Assembly (NCBI GenBank): GCA_964019055.1
Contig: OZ025213.1
Location: 6,374,472 to 6,438,471 of the forward strand
Reading direction: 5' to 3'
DNA: 64,000 bases
Source: Anthopleura xanthogrammica
Taxonomy: Eukaryota > Cnidaria > Anthozoa > Actiniaria > Actiniidae
Shown piece after piece: positions 43,801 to 56,046 of this stretch (position 1 is its first letter; the number at the start of each line of letters is the position of its first letter). Position numbers and translations under genes: made by a program. Below the pieces are notes generated by a model that was not told the origin of the DNA, did not search any database, and worked only from the letters and a program-made list of their open reading frames with translations.

Positions 43801-46328
43801 TAAATTATCCATTATAATACTAAACTGCATTCAGTCTTAAAATATACGCAATCTAATTCAAACATAAATTTCTAAATCTCTGATATAAGCAATAATTCTA
43901 ACAGTATTTTTGACGACATGAAGGATGTTACTGGCATACACACCCAGCTCTACGATGCCAAAGTTATATCGTCAGACGCTCAATTGCGTTACAAATACTA
44001 TTTTGACCATTTGACATTCTTTCTACGCTTTATAGAGCGCAGGGTTCACAGTAGAAAATTGCGTGAAACCAACACAAGAGTATAACTTGGTATTACCGTC
44101 TTGTAGACGTATATTTGGAGGCGCAATTCAGTCTCAAAAATTGAACATTTCAAAATTATGAAACTCGAGAAGCTTGCTTACATTCCAAAGGTATTATTAT
44201 GTGATATTTCAAAATATCTTATCGTAGAACACGTACACAGCATTTTCTACAATGATAACCAGATTATTACTTACGCTCTAAGGTGAATTCAAAACGCTCC
44301 CATCTGAAAATTAAGGTCTCCTTTTTTCGCGTAATAACTGATCAATTCCTTGATGAGCAATCGGGCTATTTTTCCGTTTTGTCCTACTATGTAAGCGTTG
44401 GCTACACACGGAAAACAATGATTTGACCTAATTTGGGCAAACACTACGCTGAGCTTCCTGTACCAAATGTTTTACTTGTTAGAATAGATCAGATGAAGCA
44501 CGTGTAAGTTGTAATTAAAAGCCACTCGACCGGAAAATGTAAACATTAAAAACTAGGGTTTGATTTTATGTATTTAGTTTGCCAGGTTCTGCTGGACATT
44601 GAAGGACATTGTTTGAGTCATTTTCAAAACACGACAAATATATGACAAAATTTATTACTGGTAGTCAAATCCAATTGTGCGCGCAATTTGTGGTGTTGTC
44701 AGGAAACTGTCATAAATTAAACGTAGAAAAACGAATTTTAATTTAATAGTAAGTATAAATACCTGAGAAAAAAGCCCGAGAAATTTGTGAATTCCAAGCG
44801 CCTATCTGTTTTGACTCATCACTCAACACTTTTTCCATGTGTTTGTTTTATGAAGCAATCTATGTCCATAACACGTCAATAACACCTCACTATTGGACGA
44901 GCGAAACAAACAAACCTTTTTGCATGTTGTGAAAGGTACAAGCTAATAAATTATATATAATATCTGGGCAGGACCTTTTTTCTCATGTCCTTCAAGGTAA
45001 AACTATCTCGTTGCAAGCTTAACTTCCGTCAGGAAGGTTCTACAAAAATGTTCAATGTAGAAATGTACGAGATTTTCTAAGTAACGCAAGCGCAATTTTA
45101 TCAGAAGTGCTTTTGTCCGTTATTGTCTTCCAAACCCTGAAGGACAAAAAACAAAAGCAGCCCCGTTTACATGGAAACAACTATCGCTTGATACTCCTAA
45201 TTACTTTTTATGAAGTCCCCTTTATTCCTATACAAAACTGCCTTCCCACGCACCTCTATAATATATATTTGATGCTTTAAACATTGTGAAAATGATAAAG
45301 TATTAAGTATTAAGAGCGCTGAAATGTTAGGAGAGACCGAATGATGACGCGGAACTAAGAAAAGAAACGATACAAAGACAAAAAGTTGAAAAAAATATTT
45401 CATATTGAAATCGATCTATGCAGAACTATTAATACTTCACAGATAACTGAATTTTTAAGGGTTATCAAAGGGAATATTATCATTGTTCTAAATATTCTTT
45501 ATTTCCTATGCAACTGATTTTCTCCTCGGAAGTGTAGTCTATTTGTTTAGCTACGTGTGTGAGTTATCGGTGAGTACGGTTGTTTTGTATCGATAAAATC
45601 CTGTTCGCCACTGGCCAATCAAATAGGATCCTCAACCAAAACAAAATGACTTAGCAAAATGTTGTGGGAAATATCGTGATCTCTTGCAAAGTCAATTAGT
45701 CTTAAATTATAATAGTTTTCCTTTATAACCTCGGGTTGGGTATTCATAGAGGCCAAATCTCTGCATCTTATTTTTCTACGCGTCGATATAATTATTACTA
45801 AACATATCTCGCATAGGTAATTTTGAAGTCTTAGTTATTGAATACTTTCAGAAATCTGAACTCGATCCAGAGAATTTTTTAAAGACGTTGATGGAAAGAA
45901 AAAAAAATTAAAAATCCATACTGGTATTTGAAATAGTAAAATAAATGGCTAATGGATTTGTGTGGTATTTCGTAAACCCTAAATTGATGTCTTTGGTAAT
46001 TTTATATCAGAGTTGATCATTGCAAACAAATTTCTCAATCCTTTGGAATTCCTTAAAGCAAGTGAGCTCCGTTGTCTAAACGATTTGCAATACTGTTCAA
46101 AGAGGATTACCGACCGAATTATAGATTCTATATTTACAGAAAATACAAATATCATCTTACTTCGACATATGACGATGGAACATATCCCAAGTCATTGTTA
46201 TCTAGTCTTCGAGCTCCCCACCATCCACTGCTTGTCTTGTCAATAATATAAAACTTATCGTCTTGTCTAAAGCTAAGTAGCGCGTCGGAATCGTCCTTGT
46301 AATCATACTTGGCTTTATAGATCTCCAT
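37821..46328 (-). CDS. SH3 domain plus FAM107-like coiled region protein
   Basis: Five exons: 46328..46161, 41688..41562, 39391..39244, 38697..38562, 37910..37821, all GT-AG and in frame, giving 222 residues. Exon 1 is a full SH3 domain (YKAKYDYK for the ALYDY motif, SGWWGAR, GYVPSSYVE). Exon 2 is a linker. Exons 3-5 give YPPEDYIKNP, then TKLQKDLKFSQQRG, GRPELVKTWEKFENKK, a charged helix and finally PEFMKVNLKKS. This order resembles FAM107 proteins (ELHRELL, KRGL, KPELQ, EFIKV), which bind actin and act in the stress response. Vertebrate FAM107 proteins lack an SH3. The start chosen is MEIYKAKYDY; an in-frame upstream ATG near 46424 is possible. Confidence 0.7.
38025..38190 (+). repeat. Degenerate tRNA-derived SINE
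   Basis: TAGTGCACTCGCCTCTCACC and AGATTCAATT align with the inverse of 29590-29660, so the two are copies of one SINE family. It lies in the last intron of the SH3-FAM107-like gene. Confidence 0.45.
38195..38450 (-). repeat. CpG-decayed copy of the GCGGTTTTGCGGT repeat
   Basis: Inverse of 22556-22843. Nearly every CG of that copy appears here as TG or CA (for example CACCACAAACCC against CACCGCGAACCC). Confidence 0.7.
38455..38530 (+). repeat. Short interspersed repeat, CTGTGAGTTAGACAC type
   Basis: AAATTCCCATTCAAACTGTG to CAGCCCAGAGGGTATTTCAG also occurs, diverged, at 20485-20555 and inverted at 53630-53700, with a piece at 54395. Function unknown. Confidence 0.5.
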
Positions 46329-46479
46329 TCTGCAATAGGACTTGTTATAGCACTCCGGCTTGACCACGATCGACTGGTTCGAGTGCCCGATAGACTGAAT
46401 CCTTCTTGAGCGTGAAATTGCCAATGTGTTGTTTCACAGAAGGCGCAGTCAACCGTGACGTCAAATAATCTATCCAATC

Positions 46480-48600
46480 ACACACGAGGTTCTTCTTAAA
46501 CTTCTAATGCTCAACCCATTTTAAATATACTTCCTGACACTGAATTTTTTTCAAAGGAAACTTTTTGTGTGTGGTTATAACTCGGAAGCCTGAAATCTTT
46601 CAAAGTGTCGGCACTTATATGATTTCAGACCTAGCTATGCGAATTTGAATTTTAATATCAAGGTCTTGTTCATCAGGGTGAGGATACATAGTGAGTTATT
46701 GTGTTGCGAGAATAGAAGCGGAAAATAATGTACCTGATGCTGTTACATTGTACTTAAGAGGAAATTGGCCTACTGGACAAGAATGATCGGATTTTAAACT
46801 TATCTTTGTACGGAAAATATGTATTTGAACTGCTAGCGCATTGCGAAGGTTGCGTGACAGCTCACGTGACCAACTAATAGCTCAGTATTAAACCAGCTAG
46901 TAAAATATTTAATCTATTAAAATTGAATTTTATCCTAAGCGAACAACAGTCATGCAAGAAGTTTAAATAACAGGATCGCCTAGCAAGGGTTCAAAAATAA
47001 AGACAATTAGAATTCAACAAATTAATAGAATATTCAAATATGAAAAGGCGTCGAGCCAAGAAATGAATGCTTTAATACTTTCGATATAATTTCTTTGAAA
47101 TGTTTGTATTTTATTTTAAAAAGCAAGGATAAATATATGCGTCTAAATACATGTTATTAGCATAGCTTCATTAATTTCTTGTAATGAAAAAATATAAATT
47201 TATGTATTGTTCATTTTATGATATCGCATGACCAATGTCATCGTGATTACTCAGGAATAGGGCAGGTAGATATGGGCTTCTCGACTAAGAGTTTGTTATT
47301 TAACACCCCTAAGCTCCTATAGATTATTAGGCTCACGAGTATCACGTCGATTGCCATTGGTAAACAAAAAGATTATTAATAAAAGTCTTCAATTTTTTTA
47401 GTCAGGTGATCATGGCTACCTGCCTGTCTGGAAACCAACCAACTCAAGATAGATCGTAAAAGCGATCTTATGATATTCCAAAGGTTGACATGTGGTGGTC
47501 TTGGGTGCCAGAAAAGGTAGATCAGAGTAAAAGAATTGTGTATTCAGTGTTTCTTTAAGTCTGTCCTCAAAGGGCTAGCTTAAAAATTAAATTTGGTTTT
47601 TATTTCCTTAGAGCCCATTTTAATGAGAAAACACTCGAATCTCTAAGGAAATATCAGTTGTCACTTACCTTCACCCTTGTTCTCGGCTCTCGAAATTTTA
47701 AAACCTGTTCTTCCCAGTTAAAGGTGTGAAAAGGCCGTTTTACAAACGGAAAAAAGCTTTTACTGGTGGACTTATTTGGTTGTGTTTTAAATTATGATTT
47801 ATTAAACATTTCATTTTGGTCAGCGCAGTTCTAGAATGTTCTAAAGGCGACAGCTCCTCCGGTTGTCACGTTAAATCTAAAGAAATCACCAAATCACCTG
47901 CTACTTCAGAAAAGATTTACACAGACGGTCTACCATATTCGAGAAGTCTTTAATTGGAACTCCTGGAAGAAGGCATAATAATACAAGCGGTCTACAGATA
48001 AAACTAGTCATATAGTCTAAATTATGACATTCTTTTGTTTTATTATCTGAAGCGATCTAACTCGTCAAAATCGAGGTTACTTAGTTGATTTGAGGTTAGC
48101 TTCACATCAAAAACAACCGCTTTTTTGAAGTAGAAATAATAAACTCCACCGAATACAATCTTGATTTTCTCGGAATATCTCAGCTGTTTTATATAATAAA
48201 AGTCTTTAATTTCTCCCACTTTCTTTTAGAGACGTACATAATAAGCAGACAATAAGTCTCTGCTATCCTCCAAATATTTCACTATCATTGAGACTACATT
48301 TCCTATTTTACTGGTTCGTACTTGGAAGAACAATCCTCCTGATTGTATCAACACTATGTTGGAATTATTTAGCTAGTTTTTATAGATGTCTGAGATGGGA
48401 CTATGATTTTTTTTGTTCCTATAATCAAACCATGTGCTGCTCCATTACGATGAACGGCAGTTTTTAAAACACTTAAGAAGTCGGATGTCTGGTCTTCGTC
48501 TTTTTCTTAAGATAACGGATCCATATTATGGAAAAAAAGTAATCAGTTGAAGTACTACAATTTTGCGCATTTGATCATATTTCATTTCCGCAATAAAAGT
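46480..48600. other. Intergenic, no gene recognised
   Basis: Upstream of the SH3-FAM107-like gene. AT-rich, with no frame of interest and no long repeat seen by eye. Confidence 0.4.
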
Positions 48601-48601
48601 A

Positions 48602-48676
<75 letters not shown>

Positions 48677-48693
48677 GTATTATTATTGTATTA
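48602..48693 (+). repeat. ATT microsatellite
   Basis: About 25 uninterrupted ATT units followed by interrupted ones. Confidence 0.95.
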
Positions 48694-48729
48694 TTGTAAA
48701 ATACATCAAAGTCTACTCCGTAGCTCGTG

Positions 48730-49134
48730 ACGATTTCAAGGCTCGGACGATACTACCTGGACAGCACATGAACCACGTGACAATCTTGATTCACCTGATC
48801 GCCCAGCCTGTAGACATATATCTAACACTGTTTGAATCTAGAACCGTTGTGATTCATATCCTATCTAGATAGATTCTGTCATGTGATAAAAAGAAAGGTT
48901 TCAGGGCACGGAAGGCTCGAACACAACAGTGATTCTTCATTTGAGCTTAATTTCTGACACACTTAGACATGATAGTCTAACATTCATCTGATGCTCGAAT
49001 CTAGATTCGTCCTCATTCATTCATTCATTCATTCATTCATTCATTCATTCATTCATTCATTCATTCATTCATTCATTCATTCATTCATTCATTCATTCAT
49101 TCATTCATTCATTCATTCATTCATTCATTCATTC

Positions 49135-49188
<54 letters not shown>

Positions 49189-49633
49189 AGATTCTATTAT
49201 CTTATCAAAAGAAAGGTTTCAGGCCACGGAAGGCTCGAATACTACTATCTGGACAGAGTGATCGTACTTTTATCTTAATTTGTGACACCTTTAGACATGA
49301 ATCTTACAATTGATATGATAGTCGTATCTAGAATCCTTCTCATTCATTCATTCCTATCTAGATATATTCTGTTATCAGATAAAAGTTTTCAGGGAATGGA
49401 ATGTACGGACGCTACTATCAGAGTGATCACCCGTTGATCTTAATTTCTGATACCTTATAGACATGAATCTAACAATCCTTCGGTGTTTGAATCTGGAATC
49501 TGATAAAAAGAAAAGTTCGAACGCTACTATCTGGAAAAATGTGTTGACATCCACTTTATTTGCCTAACATCTGTGAACACGAACCTGTCACTCATTTTGA
49601 TGCTCTGATGTAGAACCCTTGTCATTCTTTAAA
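48730..49633 (+). repeat. Degenerate tandem repeat, about five units
   Basis: Units begin near TAGATTCTGTTATCTGATAA, pass through AAGAAAGGTTTCAGG, GGCTCGAACGCTACTATCTG, TTAATTTCTGACACCTT and AGACATGAATCTAACA, and end near TCTAGAACCCTTCTCATTCA. Boundaries are about 48730, 48864, 49188, 49358, 49498 and 49633. The second unit is expanded by the ATTC microsatellite. Confidence 0.75.
49013..49188 (+). repeat. Compound ATTC then ATTG microsatellite
   Basis: About 31 CATT units pass without interruption into about 13 GATT units at 49136. It grew from the short CATTCATTCATT word present in the sister repeat at about 49340. Confidence 0.95.
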
Positions 49634-49639
49634 TAGATT

Positions 49640-52590
49640 CTATAGTTTGAAGTCTAAAACATTTTTAGAACAAAGTCTCTTCATATAGTACAATTCAAGA
49701 GTACTGGGATCAAAGTACCCCTCCCACGCCCTTAGGTCAATTTTGTTTTGCGACCGGAAGGAACTTCTTGCAGTCAAAACATAATCAGTTAGTACTGAAC
49801 AAAGTAGTATTACTGTACATACACGAGGGCCCTTGGCTTTTCTAATAGTTTTTTTTTTTTTTGCACGACAGGAACCGCTTAGGCCACATGAGAAATTATC
49901 ACTGAGACTATTTAGAACTCAGATGTATTTCGTGTGATGTTGTTGCTGTAGTTGTTCAAGAAAATGTTCTATGCCAGTCAGTCAGTTATAATTCCACTGT
50001 TAGATCATTCTTGATCTCATTCTCTCTTATTTGAAGGAGTGACTTTAAATAACTCATAACCTCGACCCCGCCCCTCGTCACGTGACTAGTAGCCTCTGTT
50101 TCTGTTATGGCGAAAGGAAAACCTTTATGCCAAATAAACAAGGTTTCTTTGCGTGTTTTCATCAAGTACTCGAACATCGGGTGTCGCGATAGTGCGGGCA
50201 GAATAATATGATTCAAGTGGAGAGTTGAAATTTATTTGTGAAAACCCCTGCCACTGATGTAAAGACGAAATGGGACATCTCTAATTACATTAAAATGTTA
50301 AAGAATGGTGATTTTTTTGCTGGGACATTGTTCAAATTAAAGATATTCGTACTCACCAGCTTTTTCTTTTGTCTTAGCTGATGAGTACGAACATCTTTAA
50401 TTTGTACATTAAAATGAATTTTAACTTAATTAACTTAATTTTTTTACGAAATTAAAATAATTTCGTTGCGTTCTCTTGTTAAGTAAAAACATAGCATAGC
50501 TGGAAAATAAACCGAAAGAAAATCAAATCTCATATGCAAATATCTATCCATGTTAAAATCGTAGTATATTATCAGAATCGAATCTAGTAAATTGTGCAAC
50601 AAAAACTACCATCGTAGTCTCTGCTCAATTGATCGATATATGTGAAAAAGAAAAATCAAAAATAGTAATCAAAATCTTACAGCAGTATTTTTAAGCAACA
50701 AGGCTCATTCTCCTCTGATTTTGATTATTCTTAATTGTTATTTTTGTTATTTTTCATCGTTAAAGAAAGATGTGGTTAACCAGTGACTTACCCAGTCGAG
50801 AAAGTGTGATATCTTTCTTTTCTCCTCGGAAAAAAGTCACGAAAATCTTTCCGAATTCCTTCTGTTTGCCTTGAACACCCACGGACCTGTGTTTTCATTC
50901 AGTCCTTCAGTCGAAATGAGGTCAATGTAGCTAAAGAAAACGTTGGTTTCAGTTTCTTATCGTGTTTGCTGTAGCTTCCGGTAGATCATTCTAGTAGAAG
51001 AATGCTAGAGATTGACAGTGTATAGGTTGTCTTTGAAGCCGACATCAGAAGACAAGAATAAACACGACTACTTGACGATGTCGCAACCCCCCAAAAATAT
51101 TTTCATTTCACTCCGTAAATTATGAAAATATGTTTAAAATGTTTCGTACTCAAATTTATTCATTTTTGATCATCCACTGCTGATAATGGTGATTTTTGAC
51201 CGTTACGTATTTACAGAAGAGCTTATAATTGGTAATGGGTGTCGTTAATTAAGGTTTTAATGCATTTTGAGGTTTTAAGTAGATAATCAAGTCTTAATCT
51301 TGGAAAACAGAAAAGTTAAACATTTAGGTGAAAAATTGTTTGAAGAGAGGGTCTGTATAGACAAGCCCCGAGCATCTGACCAGACTTGCTAGCTACAAAA
51401 TTGATTGATTCGTGTCCCTAAAGCACCCTTTTCCTTCTCAAAGGATAAGTCTTGTCTTTCTCGCCGCATTCATTTGAAATAAGGAAGTCGATAAAATTGA
51501 AACATACTGATGAAATTTTAGGAAAATTTTCCTGTTATTTTAAATTAGCGTCTCAATATATCCGGCTTATTTAAAACGTTTTTTCCTTGCGGATAATGCT
51601 TACCAGAGCTCTGCCAGTAAGTAGGTCCTCGCCGTCTCTATCACACTGGTGGTCTATTCCGCTTCTACTTCCAATAGTAATGATTTTTGGTTTGCAAGTG
51701 GTCAGGGCTTAAAAGGTTGCACCAATGTTTAGAATTAATCTTGGACATCTATACGCGCGTCAGTTGAACCATCGTCACGAATGTTTTTCTAAAGTCTGGA
51801 ACTGCGTCAGTTGGGGTAGGGTGAGATATGTAACGCGCTAAATGATAGGGAAAATCCCGTCAAAATACACGGACTTCCACTACCTCCCCCACAGGTATAG
51901 AGAGCTAAAAGCTAGACGAAAATGACAGAGGCGCCAAGATATACCCCGCATGCTAGGCACTGATTATCTGAACTAAAAACAAAAATATTTTTTGAATAAA
52001 TATTTTTCTATGGTTACCTAGTGGGGTGATTTTCGATCTATTCTTAGAGGTGATACTATGTTTCAGTTTGTAAAATGTGTGCTGCCTGTATGATCACATG
52101 ATATATGGCAGATTTCAGTATTCAATTTTTATTGACGTAACGCTTCCAGGATGGGCAATATACAGGAAGAGTGCAAAGAGTTTCGCTGTACAAATGTCAA
52201 AAGCCGGCTCCCACAACCCATTCTATTTCTTGAATGTGTTTTTTCAAGAGTTCGAGTTAATGCAGCGTATTGTAGTCTTTAGTGCAGTGTTAAGTGCATT
52301 GGATTATAGGTCGTAATATCATAAGATACTGTGTTACATATGATACCGTAAAGGCCAAAATAAGTGATCTTCATTCTATAGGCATAAAGGCATAAAGGCA
52401 TAAAGTTCTAGCCAGATGGTTGTAATGGAACAAGGCAAAGATGTGACATTCTAAAGTCCAAAATAAGTGATATTACATGAAATAATAGCCAGGAGCATAT
52501 CTTAAAATCCACTTCTATCTCAGTTACCATTTTCAAATAACAAGATGGATTTGACTTTAAAGTCGAGGATAAATAATTACTAGGCGGGAC
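49640..52590. other. Intergenic with a small hairpin
   Basis: No gene is recognised. A good donor-like word (CGACTGG then GTAAGTCAC, minus strand) at about 50793 could end a non-coding exon. A triple GGCATAAA repeat lies at 52380-52403. A 76-codon minus-strand frame at 49986-50216 has no recognisable feature. Confidence 0.35.
50331..50406. repeat. Fold-back sequence
   Basis: CAAATTAAAGATATTCGTAC and its near-inverse GTACGAACATCTTTAATTTG are separated by a T-rich loop. Confidence 0.75.
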
Positions 52591-53411
52591 TATCAAAGTG
52601 CTCAGTTTTCGATCGAGTGCTTCAGCCTGTGCACTCCTACTGTGCGGCAAACTCATTCACTTTCAACATGCCTCCAAGAAGAATACCGCTTTATTTATTT
52701 ATCGTAATATGTTGAGTGTTTACCAAGTAAGTGATAAATCTATCGATCGTTCCAGAACTTTCAATATTCAACAACAACCGAAAGTTGGCTCGAAACGAAT
52801 TGTCCAGCTGGGAGCTATGTCCGCCTGTTTTGGCAAGCATACGAGTAAATATGTTTCGAGATGTCTTCATACATCTGCTCTACATTCCCTTTCGTAGCAT
52901 GACAGGCAGAATGAGAGCAATAGCTTCGCTTTGAAGGGCCGGAAATTTATATATTTTTATCCGCTGTGCTTTGAGAGGTTAAATGGAAATTCTAAAAGGA
53001 TGTAGTGAGAACCAATATATATGCATGAAGTGTTTAATTGGTAGCTACAGAATCACTAACAACGGGAAATGAAAACAGGAACAAGGGATGGAAAATGAAA
53101 AAAATAGGGGATGAAAATGGAAAGGAAAATTTTACTTTCGTGTTATGATTTTTTAATTGATTTTATTTCTATTTTTGTTCTACGGAGTGAAGCCGTACTT
53201 CTATTTTCTATATTTTGGGCCCGTTTTAATGACCTCTAATTTAATCTGTAATGTTTCATATTAGAGTAAAGCGAAACAAAGGTTAGATAAGATCATTTTT
53301 GTTATCAAACAAGCGTACCAAGGGGTCGGGTTTTATACTTGACCCTTTTTGTTATCCAAACTGGTAAAGTTATTGCTCAGCTTCTTTTACCATCAAATTT
53401 TATCGATACAA

Positions 53412-53455
53412 CCTTAGCCTGCGTAATGGTTCTTTGGGGCTGGGGAAAGGGAGGG

Positions 53456-53499
<44 letters not shown>

Positions 53500-53632
53500 T
53501 AATAAACTCTTTATTTAAAGAGGGTGACACGGAATAGTTAAAAACTAATAAACTAGTGGCAAATTCCCTCTACCCTCCCCTTCCCTCTTCCCCAATTTCC
53601 TCCCTTTCCCCGGCCCCAAAGAGCAGGCTAAA
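53412..53632. mobile_element. Inverted GC-rich ends around an AAT-tailed LINE fragment
   Basis: TAGCCTGCGTAATGGTTCTT...GGGGCTGGGGAAAGGGAGG on the left is inverted on the right as CCTTTCCCCGGCCCCAAAGA and CAGGCTA. Between them lies (AAT)n and AATAAACTCTTTATTTAAAG, an inverted non-LTR tail. The AAT tract spans 53457-53502. Confidence 0.55.
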
Positions 53633-53639
53633 ATAATCT

Positions 53640-56046
53640 CTGGTCTGATCCCAGTCAGGGCACAGCTAACTCACAGATTTAATTGGAATTTAGCTGATTA
53701 TTAGGTTTTTGAAGGAAGGAAAACAGGGAAACCCGGAGAAAACCCTAGAATCAACCAGAGGAATTCAAAGTAAAGTTAATTGTATTTATCTTATCATGTT
53801 GAACTAGTTTCCAAGACAGATACGTATCAGATCGATTCGTATCTAATGAAAAGTAAAAGTAAATGATTGACAGCTTATCATGTGATAACCAAAGAGCTAA
53901 TCAGTTAATAGCTGAAAGAAAGACGAGAAGAAGAAAAGGAAAGAAAAAACCAATCCTGTCGGGAAACGTATTCTTTTCTAACATCCTTTCATTATTATTC
54001 TTTGACGTTTAGCTCTCTTAGGTTGTGTTTAAGGACAGTTCTGTGGTTTCCCTTCAGTCTTGGTATTATTTTAATTGTCACTCCTTTCTGTTTATCTGTT
54101 CGCTTACGTTTTTCATTCTATTTTCGCGTATTTGAATCGTTTTATAACATGTATTTCTTGTTTTCTTTTTTATTGTCTTTTTGGTCCTTCTTCGGCACGC
54201 AATTAAATTGGAAACCAGTATCTATAAGTATTTTCTATTTTATTCATTTATTCATTCTTCACACATCCATCCATTCTTTCTTTTTTCATTAATTAATTTT
54301 TCTTTGTTGATTGATTGATGTACTTATTTACCCATACTCCTTACTTGCATGTCTTAATATCACAATTCTTTCTGTTAGTTGGCCGTACCTTGTCCAAAAT
54401 CAGCCCAGAGGTATTTTCTTGGTTCCAAAACATCCATATTTGTTTAGTGAAAAATATTTGAGTGCAGGCTCAAAAAAGGCTGTCAGCGGTTTCCCAGTTT
54501 CGCATTGCATCGAACCATTAGCCTCGCTTACATGACTTCAGACTTAATTTTGTTGCGCACACATCGTGCGCTCAAATTGAATGTTCAAGGAACATTTATT
54601 ATATAACAATAAACGAGGTTCCATTTTAGTTGACGAAAGCCCTTTTTTTCACAAATATGTACTAAGTATTAGGTCAGTCCAGTTTTATAGAACTCCTTCA
54701 TGCTTAATTTGCAAGCAACTCTCCGTGCACAGTACTCACTACAGTGCGTACATAGTAAGGATTTAATCATATACAGTCTGGGGGCCGACTAACCTCTCTC
54801 TTAGTAGGCTTCGGGCGAGCTTCCTGATCAGTCTGAACCTGGTAAATATTCCCGGGATAGCGTCCTGGGGCCGAAATCTCAAGCATAGCCGTAAATGCTT
54901 CACGCTGCCATACGGCGCTTCAGTACTCGCTGTCTGGACACGCGTGTGGTCCCGAATTAATGATAGAGAATAATCTAGTCCATTCGTCGAGAGTCTGAAT
55001 GGAAACTTGTTTTGGAAAATTTTGGATACAATCACTTTGAGGTTACGTTGCGCACGCGTCTTTTTACGCGCTTAATGGCCATGCTTTATTCGTGGGCAGT
55101 AAACATGAACTTGTGCATTAATACAAATTTTGCAGACAAATTTTCTTGAAAAAAATTTATGTCTGTAAATAGAAAGCAATTTTCTTTTCTCCATCGAGAT
55201 TTTCATAAAATTTCATAAAGTGAATCACATCGTTGAGACTAATCATTCCTGTGGTGCACTCCAAAGCCCACCACATAAACCGTCAACATTTGTCTTTGAG
55301 ATTCTTTTTAAAATTTCATACAATTTTTCAGCTGGAGAATGAGTCACAATTTGGTATGAAAAGATGCATTCTCGATCATCTTGTGATAATACACTGAAAT
55401 GGGTTTTTTCAATAGTTCTGACCTGCATGATTTTTGAGATACGCTTATCGCTATTTTCCTTCCCACAAGCAGACTAATAGAACCCAAAAGAGAAGCCTTT
55501 AATCACGTCTTGTTATTTACGCATCTTCGTCCAAAAAAGAAAAATATTCTCTTCCGAAGTCCTGTCACTCGACGATGAAGAGCTGGAAATTAAAATATTA
55601 AATCGTGTTTCTTAAAAAGAACATTTTTTTTCAGTTAAATTCCTGATTTCGTATGAGTGAGAAACTAACTTTCACTGCCGCGACTTTCAAATGGCTTTCC
55701 CAATCTAAACCAATCAAAACGCACAAAAACACACGCCATCCAATCGCGGTGCGCAAATTCGAAAGCCATTTAAGTGTGACTGAACCCGAATTTGTTCCGT
55801 TGGTGTTATTAATTTATATATTTAAAATTAATCTTTCTCCACATTATAAATTATGAAATTATGCTCTCATTTTTGTCATAGTTGTCATGTAGGACAGATG
55901 TGATTTTGTTTTTTCTAGATAAATTGGCGTGAATTTTTATTATAAGTGAGAATTCACCTTCTGCCCACACAATCATTCGCCAAAGACCGTCAAAGAACGT
56001 TTCCCGAATCTTCTTCAACATAACCAGAAAAAAACTTGGTATTATA
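53640..56046. other. Intergenic, several repeat fragments
   Basis: Includes GGAAAACAGGGAAACCCGGA (53716), typical of dispersed cnidarian repeats. The GC-richer patch at 54780-54950 has a minus-strand frame (54763-55035) I do not recognise. TTCAAATGGCTTTCC and GAAAGCCATTT form a loose inverted pair at 55687-55772. Confidence 0.35.

Noticed and set aside
49986..50216. 76-codon minus-strand frame
   Set aside because: Looks fairly protein-like but has no domain, no splice partners and no repeat evidence; left unannotated.
52598..52897. 99-codon frame near a TATAAAT-free CpG patch, with a GTAAGT donor at 52728
   Set aside because: It could be a first exon, but the frame has no recognisable signal peptide or domain and I found no partner exon.
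54763..55035. 90-codon minus-strand frame in a GC-richer patch
   Set aside because: No similarity, start context or splice sites that support it; likely part of an old repeat.
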